The position numbers were made by a program, and so were the translations under genes. Below, in pieces: positions 51,249-59,703 of a DNA stretch of 64,000 bases (position 1 is its first letter; the number at the start of each line of letters is the position of its first letter). A model generated the notes under the pieces. The model did no database searches. It was not told where the DNA came from and saw nothing but the letters and a program-made list of their open reading frames with translations. The stretch comes from a virus, in IMG/VR virus record IMGVR_UViG_3300008448_000001, positions 1-64,000 of that record; one strand, given 5' to 3'.

Positions 51249-51911
51249 ATGTCAAACCTAGGTAAAAAAGAAGAAGAAGCTATACGCGAAAAGCTTCAAA
51301 AAATGATTTTGTGCGTTGGCATCGGCAACGAAGATTCCGCCTGCTCTGTAGCCGCGATTAACTTGGTCCTGAGCGGGAGACTGACGGACGACATACCGGA
51401 CTGCATGTCGGAGGGTATCGGATCGTGGATCATCAGGGTTCAAGATGAAATGCCCGCAGATATGCGGAACAGTGCGAAGTGGAAATCGTTGCTGCCGTAT
51501 GCCGCCGGAACAGGCCGTCTGTACGAAAAACAAAGAGTGGAGTTGATATTGGACTGGGTGTGGTGCGAGGTAGTTCCTGCTTTGGTTCCTTACGCCGACA
51601 GGAACGGTTTCCTTGCAGATTGGGACGCTGTGATAACACTAAAAACCATCGAAGCAGTGGATATCGCGTTCACCGCTTCTAAGCAGTACGAACACGCCGC
51701 CTTCTACGATTTTTGCCTTGCACTGCGTACCATTATTCTTGCCGGGCATAGCCCGTCGCTTGTGGGGTACGAGGCTGCCTCAGTCGCAGCGCTTGCTTGC
51801 TTGCTTGGAGGCACGTGGGAAGCGTTTGAACCGTGTGAGTTACTGGAAGATTTGATTAACGTTGACCCGTCGTTTTATGCAGACGGGGAAGGGGCGTCAC
51901 CCGCAACCTAA
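51249..51911 (+). CDS. Conserved phage/bacterial helical protein
   Basis: 220 residues; AGGAAAG before ATG. The central block CSVAAINLVLSGRLTDDIPD, CMSEGIGSWIIRVQDEMP, RNSAKWKSLLPYAAGTGR is highly typical of a widespread family I recognise from many phages and bacteria, always of unknown function. An all-helical protein with a likely ligand pocket around the D-D-x-P-D-C segment. Confidence 0.8.
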   Translation: MSNLGKKEEEAIREKLQKMILCVGIGNEDSACSVAAINLVLSGRLTDDIPDCMSEGIGSWIIRVQDEMPADMRNSAKWKSLLPYAAGTGRLYEKQRVELILDWVWCEVVPALVPYADRNGFLADWDAVITLKTIEAVDIAFTASKQYEHAAFYDFCLALRTIILAGHSPSLVGYEAASVAALACLLGGTWEAFEPCELLEDLINVDPSFYADGEGASPAT

Positions 51912-51937
51912 AAGCGGTTTTAACCTAGGAGTAACAT

Positions 51938-52174
51938 TTGAACGCAATAGAGAGTCGTGAGATTTCCGCCAGTGTCTGGGGTGTAAAGTTGTACGGGTCT
52001 GGTTTCTTGGTCCGTTGGTTGAAAAAGGGCGATCGTTTCACGTGGCCTTTAGATAAAAATGAAATCCCGCAGGTGTACGTTTACAAAGGAAGAGGCTGGT
52101 ATAGTCGAGAAGGTGACCAGCGTTGTTTTCGTACAGGCGTGTTTTGTTGTTGCAACAAGTTGGAGGATAAATGA
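51938..52174 (+). CDS. Hypothetical small protein, TTG start
   Basis: 78 residues; TTG 51938 is 6 bases after AGGAG. Aromatic, basic; CFRTGVFCCCNK near the end gives a Cys cluster. ATGA overlap with the next gene. Function unknown. Confidence 0.6.
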   Translation: MNAIESREISASVWGVKLYGSGFLVRWLKKGDRFTWPLDKNEIPQVYVYKGRGWYSREGDQRCFRTGVFCCCNKLEDK

Positions 52175-52380
52175 GCAAAAAAGACTTACCTTTATTTCAA
52201 CAGAATCGTTACTACACGCACGAGCGAAACGGCATGTTTTATGTTGTTCGTTTCTTCCGTGGTAGCAACTGTGCCTTTACTGCTGGTTTTTCAAGCGAAG
52301 ATGCTCGGCGTACCTGGGTGGAGGCGAACTGTTTAGGTTTCGTTCCGTTCAAAGTCGAGCACGACAATCATAGTACTTAA
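52171..52380 (+). CDS. Hypothetical small protein
   Basis: 69 residues, coupled to the previous gene by ATGA. Beta-rich start YYTHERNGMFYVVRFFRGSN and a helical SSEDARRTWVEANCLGF. Resembles a small antiparallel beta domain. Not recognised. Confidence 0.62.
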   Translation: MSKKDLPLFQQNRYYTHERNGMFYVVRFFRGSNCAFTAGFSSEDARRTWVEANCLGFVPFKVEHDNHST

Positions 52381-52396
52381 CACGTTGGAGGCATCC

Positions 52397-53038
52397 GTGT
52401 CGATTACAATAACTGAATCCCTTTTAAACCGTCTTAGCGAACGCATTCAAGATGACTTGCTGTGTTTGCTAGATGGGTCTGACGTACAGTCGGCATCGCT
52501 CGAACGACTTAAAACGTTGTCTTGCCAGATCGTTGTTGATCGTGTAAATGAAACAAAGGCGACACAATCTGAGTTGAATGCAAGCGACAACCAGCTACTT
52601 CAACGGTTATCGCAGGTAGAGGCTCAAGTCGCAAAGCTGAAAGAAAGACCTGTGGCGGACAAAAAGAGAAGCAAGAAAAAGCGTCGCGAACGCGACGCGG
52701 GCGGTACCCCTACTGCAAAAAGCTTGGGAGCTTACAGCGCCGAAGAAGTTCGAGAAATGCTCATTAGGCACTTCATAAGTTTGATCGACGATCTAGCGTC
52801 GCAGCAAAACACACGAAAGGCCTTGGAAGATCTGATCTTCAGAATACTCTGCGTCTTTGACGGTGTTGTTGCGGCTTTCCCTGCGTTCAACATCGTCCCT
52901 TTTCCGCATCCTCGTGATAAAGCTTACCTCGAAAGCTGCGGAGAAAAATGGTTCAACGGGGACGACGTAATCAACGATTGCGAGCTGCGAATTTTATTCC
53001 TGGAAAGGCTTAGCGCTAGAAAGCCGAGAGAAACTTGA
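52397..53038 (+). CDS. Coiled-coil hypothetical protein
   Basis: 213 residues from GTG 52397, 6 bases after TTGGAGG. Helical N-terminal 95 residues with a coiled-coil (NQLLQRLSQVEAQVAKLKE), a strongly basic linker (DKKRSKKKRRERD) and a helical C-terminal domain. Layout suggests oligomerisation plus nucleic-acid contact. Next start overlaps the stop (TGATG). Confidence 0.68.
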   Translation: MSITITESLLNRLSERIQDDLLCLLDGSDVQSASLERLKTLSCQIVVDRVNETKATQSELNASDNQLLQRLSQVEAQVAKLKERPVADKKRSKKKRRERDAGGTPTAKSLGAYSAEEVREMLIRHFISLIDDLASQQNTRKALEDLIFRILCVFDGVVAAFPAFNIVPFPHPRDKAYLESCGEKWFNGDDVINDCELRILFLERLSARKPRET

Positions 53039-53388
53039 TGCGAGAGTCAAGCAAAGAAAGCCTACGAATACGCCGGTGTTGGAACGCGGGTGATACGCTA
53101 AGCGAAGCTTCAAAAAGGATGCGAAAGCTGGGTTTCACGGATACGAGATTGCTTATAACCGAGTGGCGCAAAATGAAAAAGCTGTTCGGATGCCGTAGTG
53201 CGCCTGCCTGGTACGTCAACGGTTGGAAGAAGCCGTCCGAAAATCCAGTTTACGCTGAAGCGGAACTGTCACAATTCGTTGGCCCTCCTGGTCTTTACGG
53301 TTCAGGAACTTACGGCGATTGGGCGGGTATCACTGGACCTGGCAAGTGGTTACGCGACATTTTAGCGGAGGGCAGCAATGCAGGTTGA
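53038..53388 (+). CDS. Basic protein, possible HTH
   Basis: 116 residues. The N-terminal 50 residues are basic; GDTLSEASKRMRKLGFTDTR could form a helix-turn-helix with the following EWRKMKKLF helix. The C-terminal part is Gly/Pro/Trp-rich. A DNA-binding regulator is possible but not proven. Confidence 0.62.
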   Translation: MRESSKESLRIRRCWNAGDTLSEASKRMRKLGFTDTRLLITEWRKMKKLFGCRSAPAWYVNGWKKPSENPVYAEAELSQFVGPPGLYGSGTYGDWAGITGPGKWLRDILAEGSNAG

Positions 53389-53683
53389 AACGGATTATGG
53401 CGGTCGACTGTTTGCGGCGGGTGATATTGTTCTTACACTCTCGGGGCGTAAGACCTCGCCGTTTCCGAAGGTTACACCTCGTACGCTCAAGAAAGTCGAC
53501 AAGTGGTTGCTGCAGAACGCTTACGACGAAGCCGTTGCACGTGGAGACAATTTTAACGCGGTCGTTTTTAAGAGTGATTTGGAATGCAAAAGCATTCCGC
53601 AGGCTAGTAAGGATTCGGCGGAAATTTATCTTTTTGAGTGGCAGCCGGTAGTTCAGCCGTCAATACTCAAAGCTATGGGTTAG
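53378..53683 (+). CDS. Hypothetical protein
   Basis: 101 residues starting 11 bp within the previous gene (GAGGGCAGC before ATG). Beta strands at the N-terminus and a central helix LKKVDKWLLQNAYDEAVARG, EWQP near the end. Small alpha/beta protein, not recognised. Confidence 0.63.
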   Translation: MQVETDYGGRLFAAGDIVLTLSGRKTSPFPKVTPRTLKKVDKWLLQNAYDEAVARGDNFNAVVFKSDLECKSIPQASKDSAEIYLFEWQPVVQPSILKAMG

Positions 53684-53764
53684 CTTCGACGCGACAGGCA
53701 GGTTGCGTGATACGAGTAACACAAGCAGTTTACAGTTTTAACATTCTTTGAAGGAGGAATACGG

Positions 53765-54226
53765 ATGAAAAGCAAGTTTGAAGCGTTGAAAGAGTTCCAG
53801 AGTTGGCCTGCGGCTTACCGGGATTTTTGTCTTGATTATTTGGACAGCCTTGAGCCTGACGCCAAGTCTGACACGCTCGAATCGCAGGTGGCGGAAGCGT
53901 GCAAAGTAATCAATTTGAGAAATGAAGTCTCAGTTTGTCCGCACGCGGAGGATTCGGAGCCTTACGAGGTTGAGGGTTCCCGGGGTGCGCAGAGAAAGTG
54001 GGACGCTAAAGAGAAAGCCAAAATAGCGGAGCTTGTCTCCCGCAGTTACCTTTCGGTGGAAGAAGCTTACGCCGAATTCCATATCCTGTTTCCATGGCGG
54101 TCGTTTGATGCCTTTTCGGCCAGGTACAAAGGTGCGGTACGCTACGCAAAGTCGAAGAAAGACAAAGGTACGCCGCCGAGTACGGAGCAAGGCAACGATT
54201 CTGGAGAACTTGGCGACTTTAATTGA
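53765..54226 (+). CDS. SANT/Myb-like small DNA-binding candidate, paralogue A
   Basis: 153 residues; GAAGGAGGAATACGG before ATG. MKSKFEALKEFQSW opens the protein almost exactly as in the next gene. Near 80-125, RKWDAKEKAKIAELVSRS followed by LSVEEAYAEFHILF and FSARYKGAV has the spacing of a SANT/Myb-like three-helix DNA-binding domain (W at the usual first position). Possible transcription regulator. The 81-bp gap upstream shows nothing else. Confidence 0.7.
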   Translation: MKSKFEALKEFQSWPAAYRDFCLDYLDSLEPDAKSDTLESQVAEACKVINLRNEVSVCPHAEDSEPYEVEGSRGAQRKWDAKEKAKIAELVSRSYLSVEEAYAEFHILFPWRSFDAFSARYKGAVRYAKSKKDKGTPPSTEQGNDSGELGDFN

Positions 54227-54307
54227 CGCATTTTCGGCGTGTTTATTTTTGTTCAACTGGACGTTTTCGCGTACAAAATTTTTGATTGTTTGAATTGGAG
54301 GTTCAAA

Positions 54308-54643
54308 GTGAAAAATAAGTTTGAAGCGTTGATGGAGTTTCAAAGTTGGTCAAACGACAGCCAACTTCTTTGTCAGGAGTGGAGTCTTTCGACAGCCGAA
54401 AAAACCCAGGTCGCAACGCCGTTGGTTTCGATGCGGGTTATCGCAAAGAAAACTAAAAAGGTAGCGTCTCGCAAGCGCTGGGATGAAGACGAACAGCGTA
54501 TGATTGAAGCCTTCGCAGAAACCCGGATGTCACCAAATGACATCTTTGCAATGTACAAGAAGCAAGGCGGCAAACGAACTTCGGGCTCGGTTTTATCGCG
54601 AATAGGCGAGATTCGAAGTGCTAAGGGGGACCTGGGGCTTTAA
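54308..54643 (+). CDS. SANT/Myb-like small DNA-binding candidate, paralogue B
   Basis: 111 residues from GTG 54308, 6 bases after TTGGAGG. KNKFEALMEFQSWS matches paralogue A, and RKRWDEDEQRMIEAFAETRM, SPNDIFAMYKKQGGKRT, SGSVLSRIGEIRSAK repeats the SANT-like layout. Shorter linker than A. Tandem duplication, last gene before a strong terminator. Confidence 0.7.
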   Translation: MKNKFEALMEFQSWSNDSQLLCQEWSLSTAEKTQVATPLVSMRVIAKKTKKVASRKRWDEDEQRMIEAFAETRMSPNDIFAMYKKQGGKRTSGSVLSRIGEIRSAKGDLGL

Positions 54644-54658
54644 CTTCGAGCCGTGAGC

Positions 54659-54706
54659 AAACTTTCCGCGACTTAAGCCCGTGGCAGTCGCGGAAAGTTT
54701 TTGTTT
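54659..54706 (+). terminator. Strong intrinsic terminator
   Basis: AAACTTTCCGCGACT (54659-54673) pairs perfectly over 15 bp with AGTCGCGGAAAGTTT (54686-54700) around a 12-base loop, followed by TTGTTT. It closes the long accessory operon. Confidence 0.85.
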
Positions 54707-54736
54707 CCAATGTTTTAGTTTTGAAAGGAAATAACG

Positions 54737-56800
54737 ATGTCAAATGAAATGCAGGGCAAAAGCGAAACGAGCGAAATCAAGGATGAACGCCAGGGACCGG
54801 CGTCGCCTGGAGACGGTTATCGCTTCCTTGGGCCTAAGGAACTTGTTCTCGAAGGTGACGAGTTTTGGCACAATGAACTCGGATGGTTCGAGTCCAGAAA
54901 AGATAGTTGTCGTGACAAAAAGCAATCTAATTCGGTCAAATACCGACGTCGAAACAAGTTTAGCGAAGGTGAGTTTGTGCGGATTGTAAAGCCTTTAGAC
55001 GGGGCGACCGGATGGGGAGATTGGGCGGACGAACTTGACGGTAAGGTGGTTAAGATCACGCATTCTTCCCAGGACGGATTATATGATGGTGAATCGCATT
55101 GGTATCGACTGGAAGGTTGCTCCCTTCTGTACTTTCGCGCCGACTGGCTAGCCCCTGCGTCCGCCGAGGCGGCCAAGAAGACCGAAGAAGTTAAAGCACC
55201 GGCAGTCTCAAAGGATAAACGCCAGGGACCGGCGTCGCCTGGAGTCGGCTACCGCTTTCTTGAGCCCGAGGAACTTGTCGTCGAGGGCGACGAGTTTTGG
55301 TCCGGGATTGACAGCCGGTGGGAGGCCAGCGGTATGTACCGCCACAAGGGGGAGCAAGCTGCTCGTTTGTACCGTCGCCGCAACGAGTTCAAAGACGGTG
55401 AAATGGTGCGGGTCGTGAAACCTTTGGATGTCGAGCAGGAACCAAAGTGGGTGGAAAGCATGGACGGCTTTGACGGCCAGATACACGCTGTTCACAGCGC
55501 GGCACTAAAGTCTGGCCGTTTCCACTATTTCCTTCAAGGCACTGAAACTTGGAAGTTCAACGGCGACTGGCTAGCCCCTGCGTCCGCTGAACAAAAGGCC
55601 GAGGAAGCCAAAAAGGCCGAAGCGGGCGGGGAAGCTAAAGCAACGGCAGTCTCGAAGGATAAATGCCCAGGATCGGCAGAGCCTGGAGACGGTTACAGGC
55701 TCCTTGACCCTAGGGAACTTGTCGTCGAAGGCGACGAGGTTTGGAGTTATCAAAACACATGGATCAGTTCCGGAAACTATAGACGTAGCGGCAGGGAACA
55801 ATCGAATACTGCCAAGTATCGACGCCGCAACAAGTTCGCCGTAGGTGAACTTGTGAGGATCGTCAAGCCGTTGGACACAAAGGTCGGGCCGGGATGGCTG
55901 TCTTGTTTTGATCGCTGGATCAATGAAAACAAGGTGTTTACCATCGCCGAGTCAACACCCTCGCGCAACTACGAGGTCGCGGAAAACTGCTACTCCTTTG
56001 CCCCGAACTGGTTAGCCCCAGCCTCCAAGGAGCAAAAGGCCCAGAAGGAAGAGGAAGCCAAAAAGGCCGAGGAAGCCAAAAAGGCTGAGGAAACCAACAA
56101 GGCCGAGGAAGCCAAAAAGGCCGAGGAAGCCAAAAAGGCTGAGGAAACCAAAAAGGCCGAAGAAGACCGCCGTTGCCCGGCAGAACCGGGCGAAGCCTAC
56201 CGTTTCCTTGACCCCAAGGAACTCGTCGTCGAAGGCGACGAGGTTTGGGCATGTGCTAGCTCTGGTGGCTACGAGTGGGTGCCTACCTTAAACCACCGCT
56301 CGGCGGCTGGGAAACAAGGTGCTGGGTTTAGGTATCGTCGCCGCAACAAGTTTGCCGAAGGCGAACTTGTGAGGATCGTGAAACCTTTGGAAACGCCTGG
56401 GCCGCACGGGTGGGTAACTGCGATGAACGCGCTTGACGGCAGGGTAGGCACGATCAGGCTTTCTTTGCAGGGTAGTGAATCGTGGTACAAGATGAAAGAC
56501 TGTTTCCTCTGGCGCTTTTACGGCGACTGGCTAGCCCCTGTGCCAGCCAAACAAAAGGCTGATGAAGCCAAGAAGACCGAGGACGCAGACAAGGTAGCTG
56601 AAGTCGCGGCTACTGACCCGTGGCTATCACCCACAACAGACACGGTCGAACGTGCGATAACGCCACTTTTTGCGGTAAATGTTCACGCACCGTTTACGTT
56701 GCAAGACCTTGCGGAATTCGTGATGGCAGCGAAAAAAGAAAACGGCGAGTATTTCACCCTTCGGCTGGAGGGGGATTGGCTTCAGATTGGCCGAGATTAG
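54737..56800 (+). CDS. Large tandem-module protein with four EGDE/KOW-like repeats
   Basis: 687 residues; GAAAGGAAATAACG before ATG. Four repeats begin at about residues 25, 168, 317 and 484, each of two parts: (i) GYRFLxPxELVxEGDE(F/V)W to YRRRN(K/E)F, (ii) an SH3/KOW-like part with (V)VRIVKPLD, a Trp segment and an ending DWLAP. Lys/Ala/Glu linkers separate them, the third one six 6-residue units long. The C-terminal 70 residues are a separate module with APFTLQDLAEFVMAAKK. This style of GYRxLExxE repeat is known in phage proteins of unknown role. Multivalent binding is inferred. Confidence 0.85.
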   Translation: MSNEMQGKSETSEIKDERQGPASPGDGYRFLGPKELVLEGDEFWHNELGWFESRKDSCRDKKQSNSVKYRRRNKFSEGEFVRIVKPLDGATGWGDWADELDGKVVKITHSSQDGLYDGESHWYRLEGCSLLYFRADWLAPASAEAAKKTEEVKAPAVSKDKRQGPASPGVGYRFLEPEELVVEGDEFWSGIDSRWEASGMYRHKGEQAARLYRRRNEFKDGEMVRVVKPLDVEQEPKWVESMDGFDGQIHAVHSAALKSGRFHYFLQGTETWKFNGDWLAPASAEQKAEEAKKAEAGGEAKATAVSKDKCPGSAEPGDGYRLLDPRELVVEGDEVWSYQNTWISSGNYRRSGREQSNTAKYRRRNKFAVGELVRIVKPLDTKVGPGWLSCFDRWINENKVFTIAESTPSRNYEVAENCYSFAPNWLAPASKEQKAQKEEEAKKAEEAKKAEETNKAEEAKKAEEAKKAEETKKAEEDRRCPAEPGEAYRFLDPKELVVEGDEVWACASSGGYEWVPTLNHRSAAGKQGAGFRYRRRNKFAEGELVRIVKPLETPGPHGWVTAMNALDGRVGTIRLSLQGSESWYKMKDCFLWRFYGDWLAPVPAKQKADEAKKTEDADKVAEVAATDPWLSPTTDTVERAITPLFAVNVHAPFTLQDLAEFVMAAKKENGEYFTLRLEGDWLQIGRD
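56051..56158 (+). repeat. Six 18-bp tandem repeats encoding EEAKKA units
   Basis: Units starting GAGGAAGCCAAAAAGGCC run at 18-base steps from 56051 to 56158, in frame, encoding (E-E-[AT]-[KN]-K-A) six times. Low-complexity helical linker DNA, prone to slippage. Not a CRISPR: no spacers, fully coding. Confidence 0.9.
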
Positions 56801-56864
56801 CGGGTAGGTGCGAAAATGTTTCGCAATCCCGACACGGTTTGAATTCACTTAAAGGAGCCTGAAA

Positions 56865-57110
56865 TTGGCGACAGCGGAAATTGACGAGCTTGCCAAGAAA
56901 TACGCTTTCAATATCGTCACTAGTCCTGACACGACTTGTACGGTTGATGCGTTTTTGGAAGCGTTGGAACAAGACAAAATTCACGAAGGTGCCTCCGTGT
57001 GGGCTCCATTCGAGCACATGACTGCTGCGGATCTTTTTGAAACGTTTGAGATGTTGGCCGATTCGCACATCGGCTTTTTTTGTGAGACCTCTGATTTAGG
57101 CTTGGAGTAG
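56865..57110 (+). CDS. Hypothetical acidic protein, TTG start
   Basis: 81 residues from TTG 56865, 7 bases after AAAGGAG; no ATG or GTG is available before residue 51. Helical, acidic, with aromatic C-terminal segments (HIGFFCETSDLGLE). Not recognised. Confidence 0.65.
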   Translation: MATAEIDELAKKYAFNIVTSPDTTCTVDAFLEALEQDKIHEGASVWAPFEHMTAADLFETFEMLADSHIGFFCETSDLGLE

Positions 57111-57116
57111 GAATAA

Positions 57117-58214
57117 ATGCATAGTTTTAAAATTGGTGATCGTGTTCGAATGAATGATTCTTTTTCGGGCGTAGTCAGAAGTGTTACGCCAGAGTTTGGG
57201 CTAGTTTCAGTCATAGAGGACAGTGAGGAAAGGATTGTAACTGTTGCCGTGAACTTACTCGATCTAATCCCGGGAGAAGACGAAAGACCGGCACAGCCGT
57301 GTCATGTGGTTTTCTATGTCCACGGGCCGGCTAAAAGGCCGAAGCGGTCAGCTCTTTACGTTGGCGGTAAACTTCAAAGGACTTCAGAGAGCATATCCCT
57401 TTTTGACTTGTGGAGCGAGATTGGCGCGCGTCCGTGCACAATTGAAAAACGGACACTCTTTTTAAACTGTTCCAGCTGGCCGGAGAGACTTGCCGAATTG
57501 GAAGATCTCGTAAATCAGTCGAACAATGAGAATGCGAAAGAAGCTGCCGGAATTTCAAACGCAAAGAAAGTCACTTTGCCTGAGGTGAAGGAAGATCCTT
57601 TGCCGCAGGAGCAGCCTTCCTGTTCGTCCCCTTTGCAAACGCTGCCTTCGGGTCAACTTGCAAAAGCGTCCTCGCCAGAGTTAGACGACGCAATGTTGGA
57701 ACAATTTCGATGGGTGCAGCCGCAATATCGCGAACCCGTGCAAGCAGACGTGGCGAAAGGCCCGATTGAATGTGAAGTACGACATTCTTCGCTTTTTTCG
57801 TCTTGGAAGCGGAGGAACTTAATTGCAGTCCTTCCGGTTGATTACCCTGGTCGTTTTATTGCGCTCGCACCGTCATCATCCCCCGCCAAAACGTCAACCG
57901 CGAGTTGGCAGATGGCTCGAATCGAGATCAAACGACCTGACACTTCGAACCCACCTTGCTCGATTGGTGAAGCTTGCACGTTTTCACCAGGCGACTGGGT
58001 TGCGGTAAACAAGCCGAGCCGAGATACTGCTTGGTCGACGACATGGCCGACATGGCTACGGGAGATGGATCGCTACGACGGTCTTGTCGCGAAGGTTTAC
58101 GGGGAGTTCGAGGGCATGGTCTATTTCACGGGCGACATGCCGAACGAGAATGGCGGCAAATACGCGTATCACGTTGACTGGCTGAAGCGGGTCGATGCAC
58201 CTGCGGCGAGGTAA
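57117..58214 (+). CDS. Modular protein with KOW-like ends and a shared YREP block
   Basis: 365 residues. N-terminal KOW-like FKIGDRVRMNDSFSGVVRSV, a middle with a VFYVHGPAKRPKRSALYVGG strand pair, then linkers. Residues about 200-270 (YREPVQADVAKGPIECEV, W-x-R-R-N-L-I-A-V-L-P) match block c of the protein at 0.65 kb. The C-terminal SH3-like FSPGDWVAVNKPS and HVDWLKRV recall the repeats at 54.7 kb. It thus links both large proteins. Function unknown. Confidence 0.8.
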   Translation: MHSFKIGDRVRMNDSFSGVVRSVTPEFGLVSVIEDSEERIVTVAVNLLDLIPGEDERPAQPCHVVFYVHGPAKRPKRSALYVGGKLQRTSESISLFDLWSEIGARPCTIEKRTLFLNCSSWPERLAELEDLVNQSNNENAKEAAGISNAKKVTLPEVKEDPLPQEQPSCSSPLQTLPSGQLAKASSPELDDAMLEQFRWVQPQYREPVQADVAKGPIECEVRHSSLFSSWKRRNLIAVLPVDYPGRFIALAPSSSPAKTSTASWQMARIEIKRPDTSNPPCSIGEACTFSPGDWVAVNKPSRDTAWSTTWPTWLREMDRYDGLVAKVYGEFEGMVYFTGDMPNENGGKYAYHVDWLKRVDAPAAR

Positions 58215-58234
58215 TGCCAGAGAGAATTCTCTCG

Positions 58235-58263
58235 TTGTGTTAACTATTCGGATTTACCATAAT
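58235..58263 (+). promoter_or_regulatory. Candidate sigma70-type promoter for the virion-protein block
   Basis: TTGTGT (58235-58240), a 17-base spacer and CATAAT (58258-58263) match -35/-10 elements moderately well (3/6 and 5/6). They lie 24 bases before ATG 58287, directly after the 14-bp palindrome GAGAGAATTCTCTC (58220-58233). The block that follows has a different gene style, so a transcription start here is plausible. Confidence 0.4.
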
Positions 58264-58286
58264 GTGAGCCATGGAGGGCCCGCACT

Positions 58287-59672
58287 ATGCCTTATGCGTC
58301 CGAAGCACAGCGTCGATTTTTCAATGCAAACCGTAAAAGTTTAGAGTCCGAGGGAGTTGATGTGGATGAGTGGAACAGCTCGTCGAGAGGGAAAAAACTT
58401 CCGGAAAAAAAAGCAAACACTCCCGGACAGACTGGAAACATTCCGGTTACTCCACCGCTACCCGTAAGACCAAAGGCTGCTCCGTCGGCCCACATTCCAC
58501 GCCCTGCACGTCGCCAGACTACTCTGGCTGACATGCAGGGCAACCAGGCGATGGCGACTCAAAAAGTCGCTACGCCTTTTTTTTATCTATTGGGCGATTT
58601 GGCTAAGGCTGCGGCGCAGGTGAAATACGCCCGTCTTGGCGATTTACCGGCATCTAAACCGGATGCGGGGGTTGGAAACACGGCTTTAGCTGGAAATGCA
58701 ACGCAGAACTCGCCAAAACCCGCGGCACCGTTTAAAGGCGGTCCAGGTAAAAAAGGCCTAGGTGTGCCCATGACTCTGCTGGATCGCATGGGGTTAGGCT
58801 CCGGTGCGGCGGATGGAACTTTGCAGGCAAACCTAAGCAATCTAGCTTCCAGCGTTGGTGATTTTGCAACCAGTCCGCTTGGAATCGGTGCGGGGCTTGG
58901 ATTGGGCGCCCTTGGCACTGGCATGTACTTGGGTAGCAGGCGTAAACGCGATGACGACGAGAAGGAGGCAGGTCTCGGTGCGTTGGCTAAATACGCTGCA
59001 GGGCAGTCCGAAGCAAAGCGTAAAAGCGAGGCTAACGAAATCGTAGATATGAATTCCATCGGCGGAAACGTAGCTGACTGTTTGTCGCCATTTAGCTGGG
59101 GTGGCGAACGTGCGGGCAGGTCCCAGGCTATGGCTGAGGCTGCGGGAGATGGGGCAGACATTAACGTAAGGCACCCTGGCGCTACTTCCTTGCTGTTTGG
59201 TGCTGGCGGTGGGGCTCTAGGTAGTTCTTTCGGTCCGGCAGGTGCGGCAGCTGGCTCGTTAGCAGGAGTATTACTTTCCGGGTTGATGCGAAGGCAGGAA
59301 ATGCAACGTATCAACGATTTATATGATGAAAGCGCAGCAGGTGGCAAGCTAAAACCAAAACACCCCGATTTTTCCGGGTTGTCAGCTGCGTTTTTACCTT
59401 TAAGGGGGCCACACCGGACAGGGCAGCTTGAGGCTAGCAGGGTTATGTCCGGTGCAAGAGACCCGAAAGCTAGGCGTAAAGATGGCACTCGAGATGCACT
59501 TTATGGGGTGGATAGTACTGTGCCGTTTGCGGGACTTTTACACGGCTACGCACAAAACCTTAAAACTCAGTTTGCATCGCCGTCGACTGCGACGGAAGCC
59601 GAAAAGCCAGAAAAAGAGGCTGGCATTAAGCTATTGGCTATGTTATCAGCTAAATTCGTAAGTGGGGCTTGA
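58287..59672 (+). CDS. Modular virion-type protein with glycine zippers
   Basis: 461 residues; GGAGGG 8 bases before ATG. It begins PYASEAQRRFFNANRKSL followed by SRGKKLPEK, a short N-terminal signature I recognise from many large-phage structural proteins. Two Gly/Ala-rich hydrophobic segments (near 195-215, IGAGLGLGALGTGMYLG, and near 293-335) have glycine-zipper spacing and may insert in membranes. KEAGLGALAKYAAG and KEAGIKLLAMLSAK are recurring amphipathic linkers. Likely a packaged internal or ejection protein; this is inference. Confidence 0.75.
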   Translation: MPYASEAQRRFFNANRKSLESEGVDVDEWNSSSRGKKLPEKKANTPGQTGNIPVTPPLPVRPKAAPSAHIPRPARRQTTLADMQGNQAMATQKVATPFFYLLGDLAKAAAQVKYARLGDLPASKPDAGVGNTALAGNATQNSPKPAAPFKGGPGKKGLGVPMTLLDRMGLGSGAADGTLQANLSNLASSVGDFATSPLGIGAGLGLGALGTGMYLGSRRKRDDDEKEAGLGALAKYAAGQSEAKRKSEANEIVDMNSIGGNVADCLSPFSWGGERAGRSQAMAEAAGDGADINVRHPGATSLLFGAGGGALGSSFGPAGAAAGSLAGVLLSGLMRRQEMQRINDLYDESAAGGKLKPKHPDFSGLSAAFLPLRGPHRTGQLEASRVMSGARDPKARRKDGTRDALYGVDSTVPFAGLLHGYAQNLKTQFASPSTATEAEKPEKEAGIKLLAMLSAKFVSGA

Positions 59673-59703
59673 GTTGCATGCAAACCACAGAAATACAAAA
59701 GCT
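59670..59703 (+). repeat. 34-bp direct repeat, copy 1
   Basis: This 34-base segment (key core GCATGCAAACCACAGAAAT) spans the start codon of the 730-residue gene and encodes SCMQTTEIQKL. It recurs without mismatch at 60825-60858. Confidence 0.9.

Noticed and set aside
56051-56158. Regular 18-bp repeats as a CRISPR array
   Set aside because: There are no spacers; units are contiguous, in frame and encode a low-complexity helical linker.
58583-59488. Long minus-strand open frame (about 300 codons) opposite the first virion-type gene
   Set aside because: It is the antisense shadow of a Gly/Ala/Pro-rich gene; composition is biased and low-complexity, with no motif, and the + strand frame has a ribosome site and recognisable blocks.
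59669-59680. TTG 59669 as start of the 730-residue gene
   Set aside because: Its possible ribosome site is only one base away; ATG 59678 is better placed, though the conserved SC before it keeps the question open.
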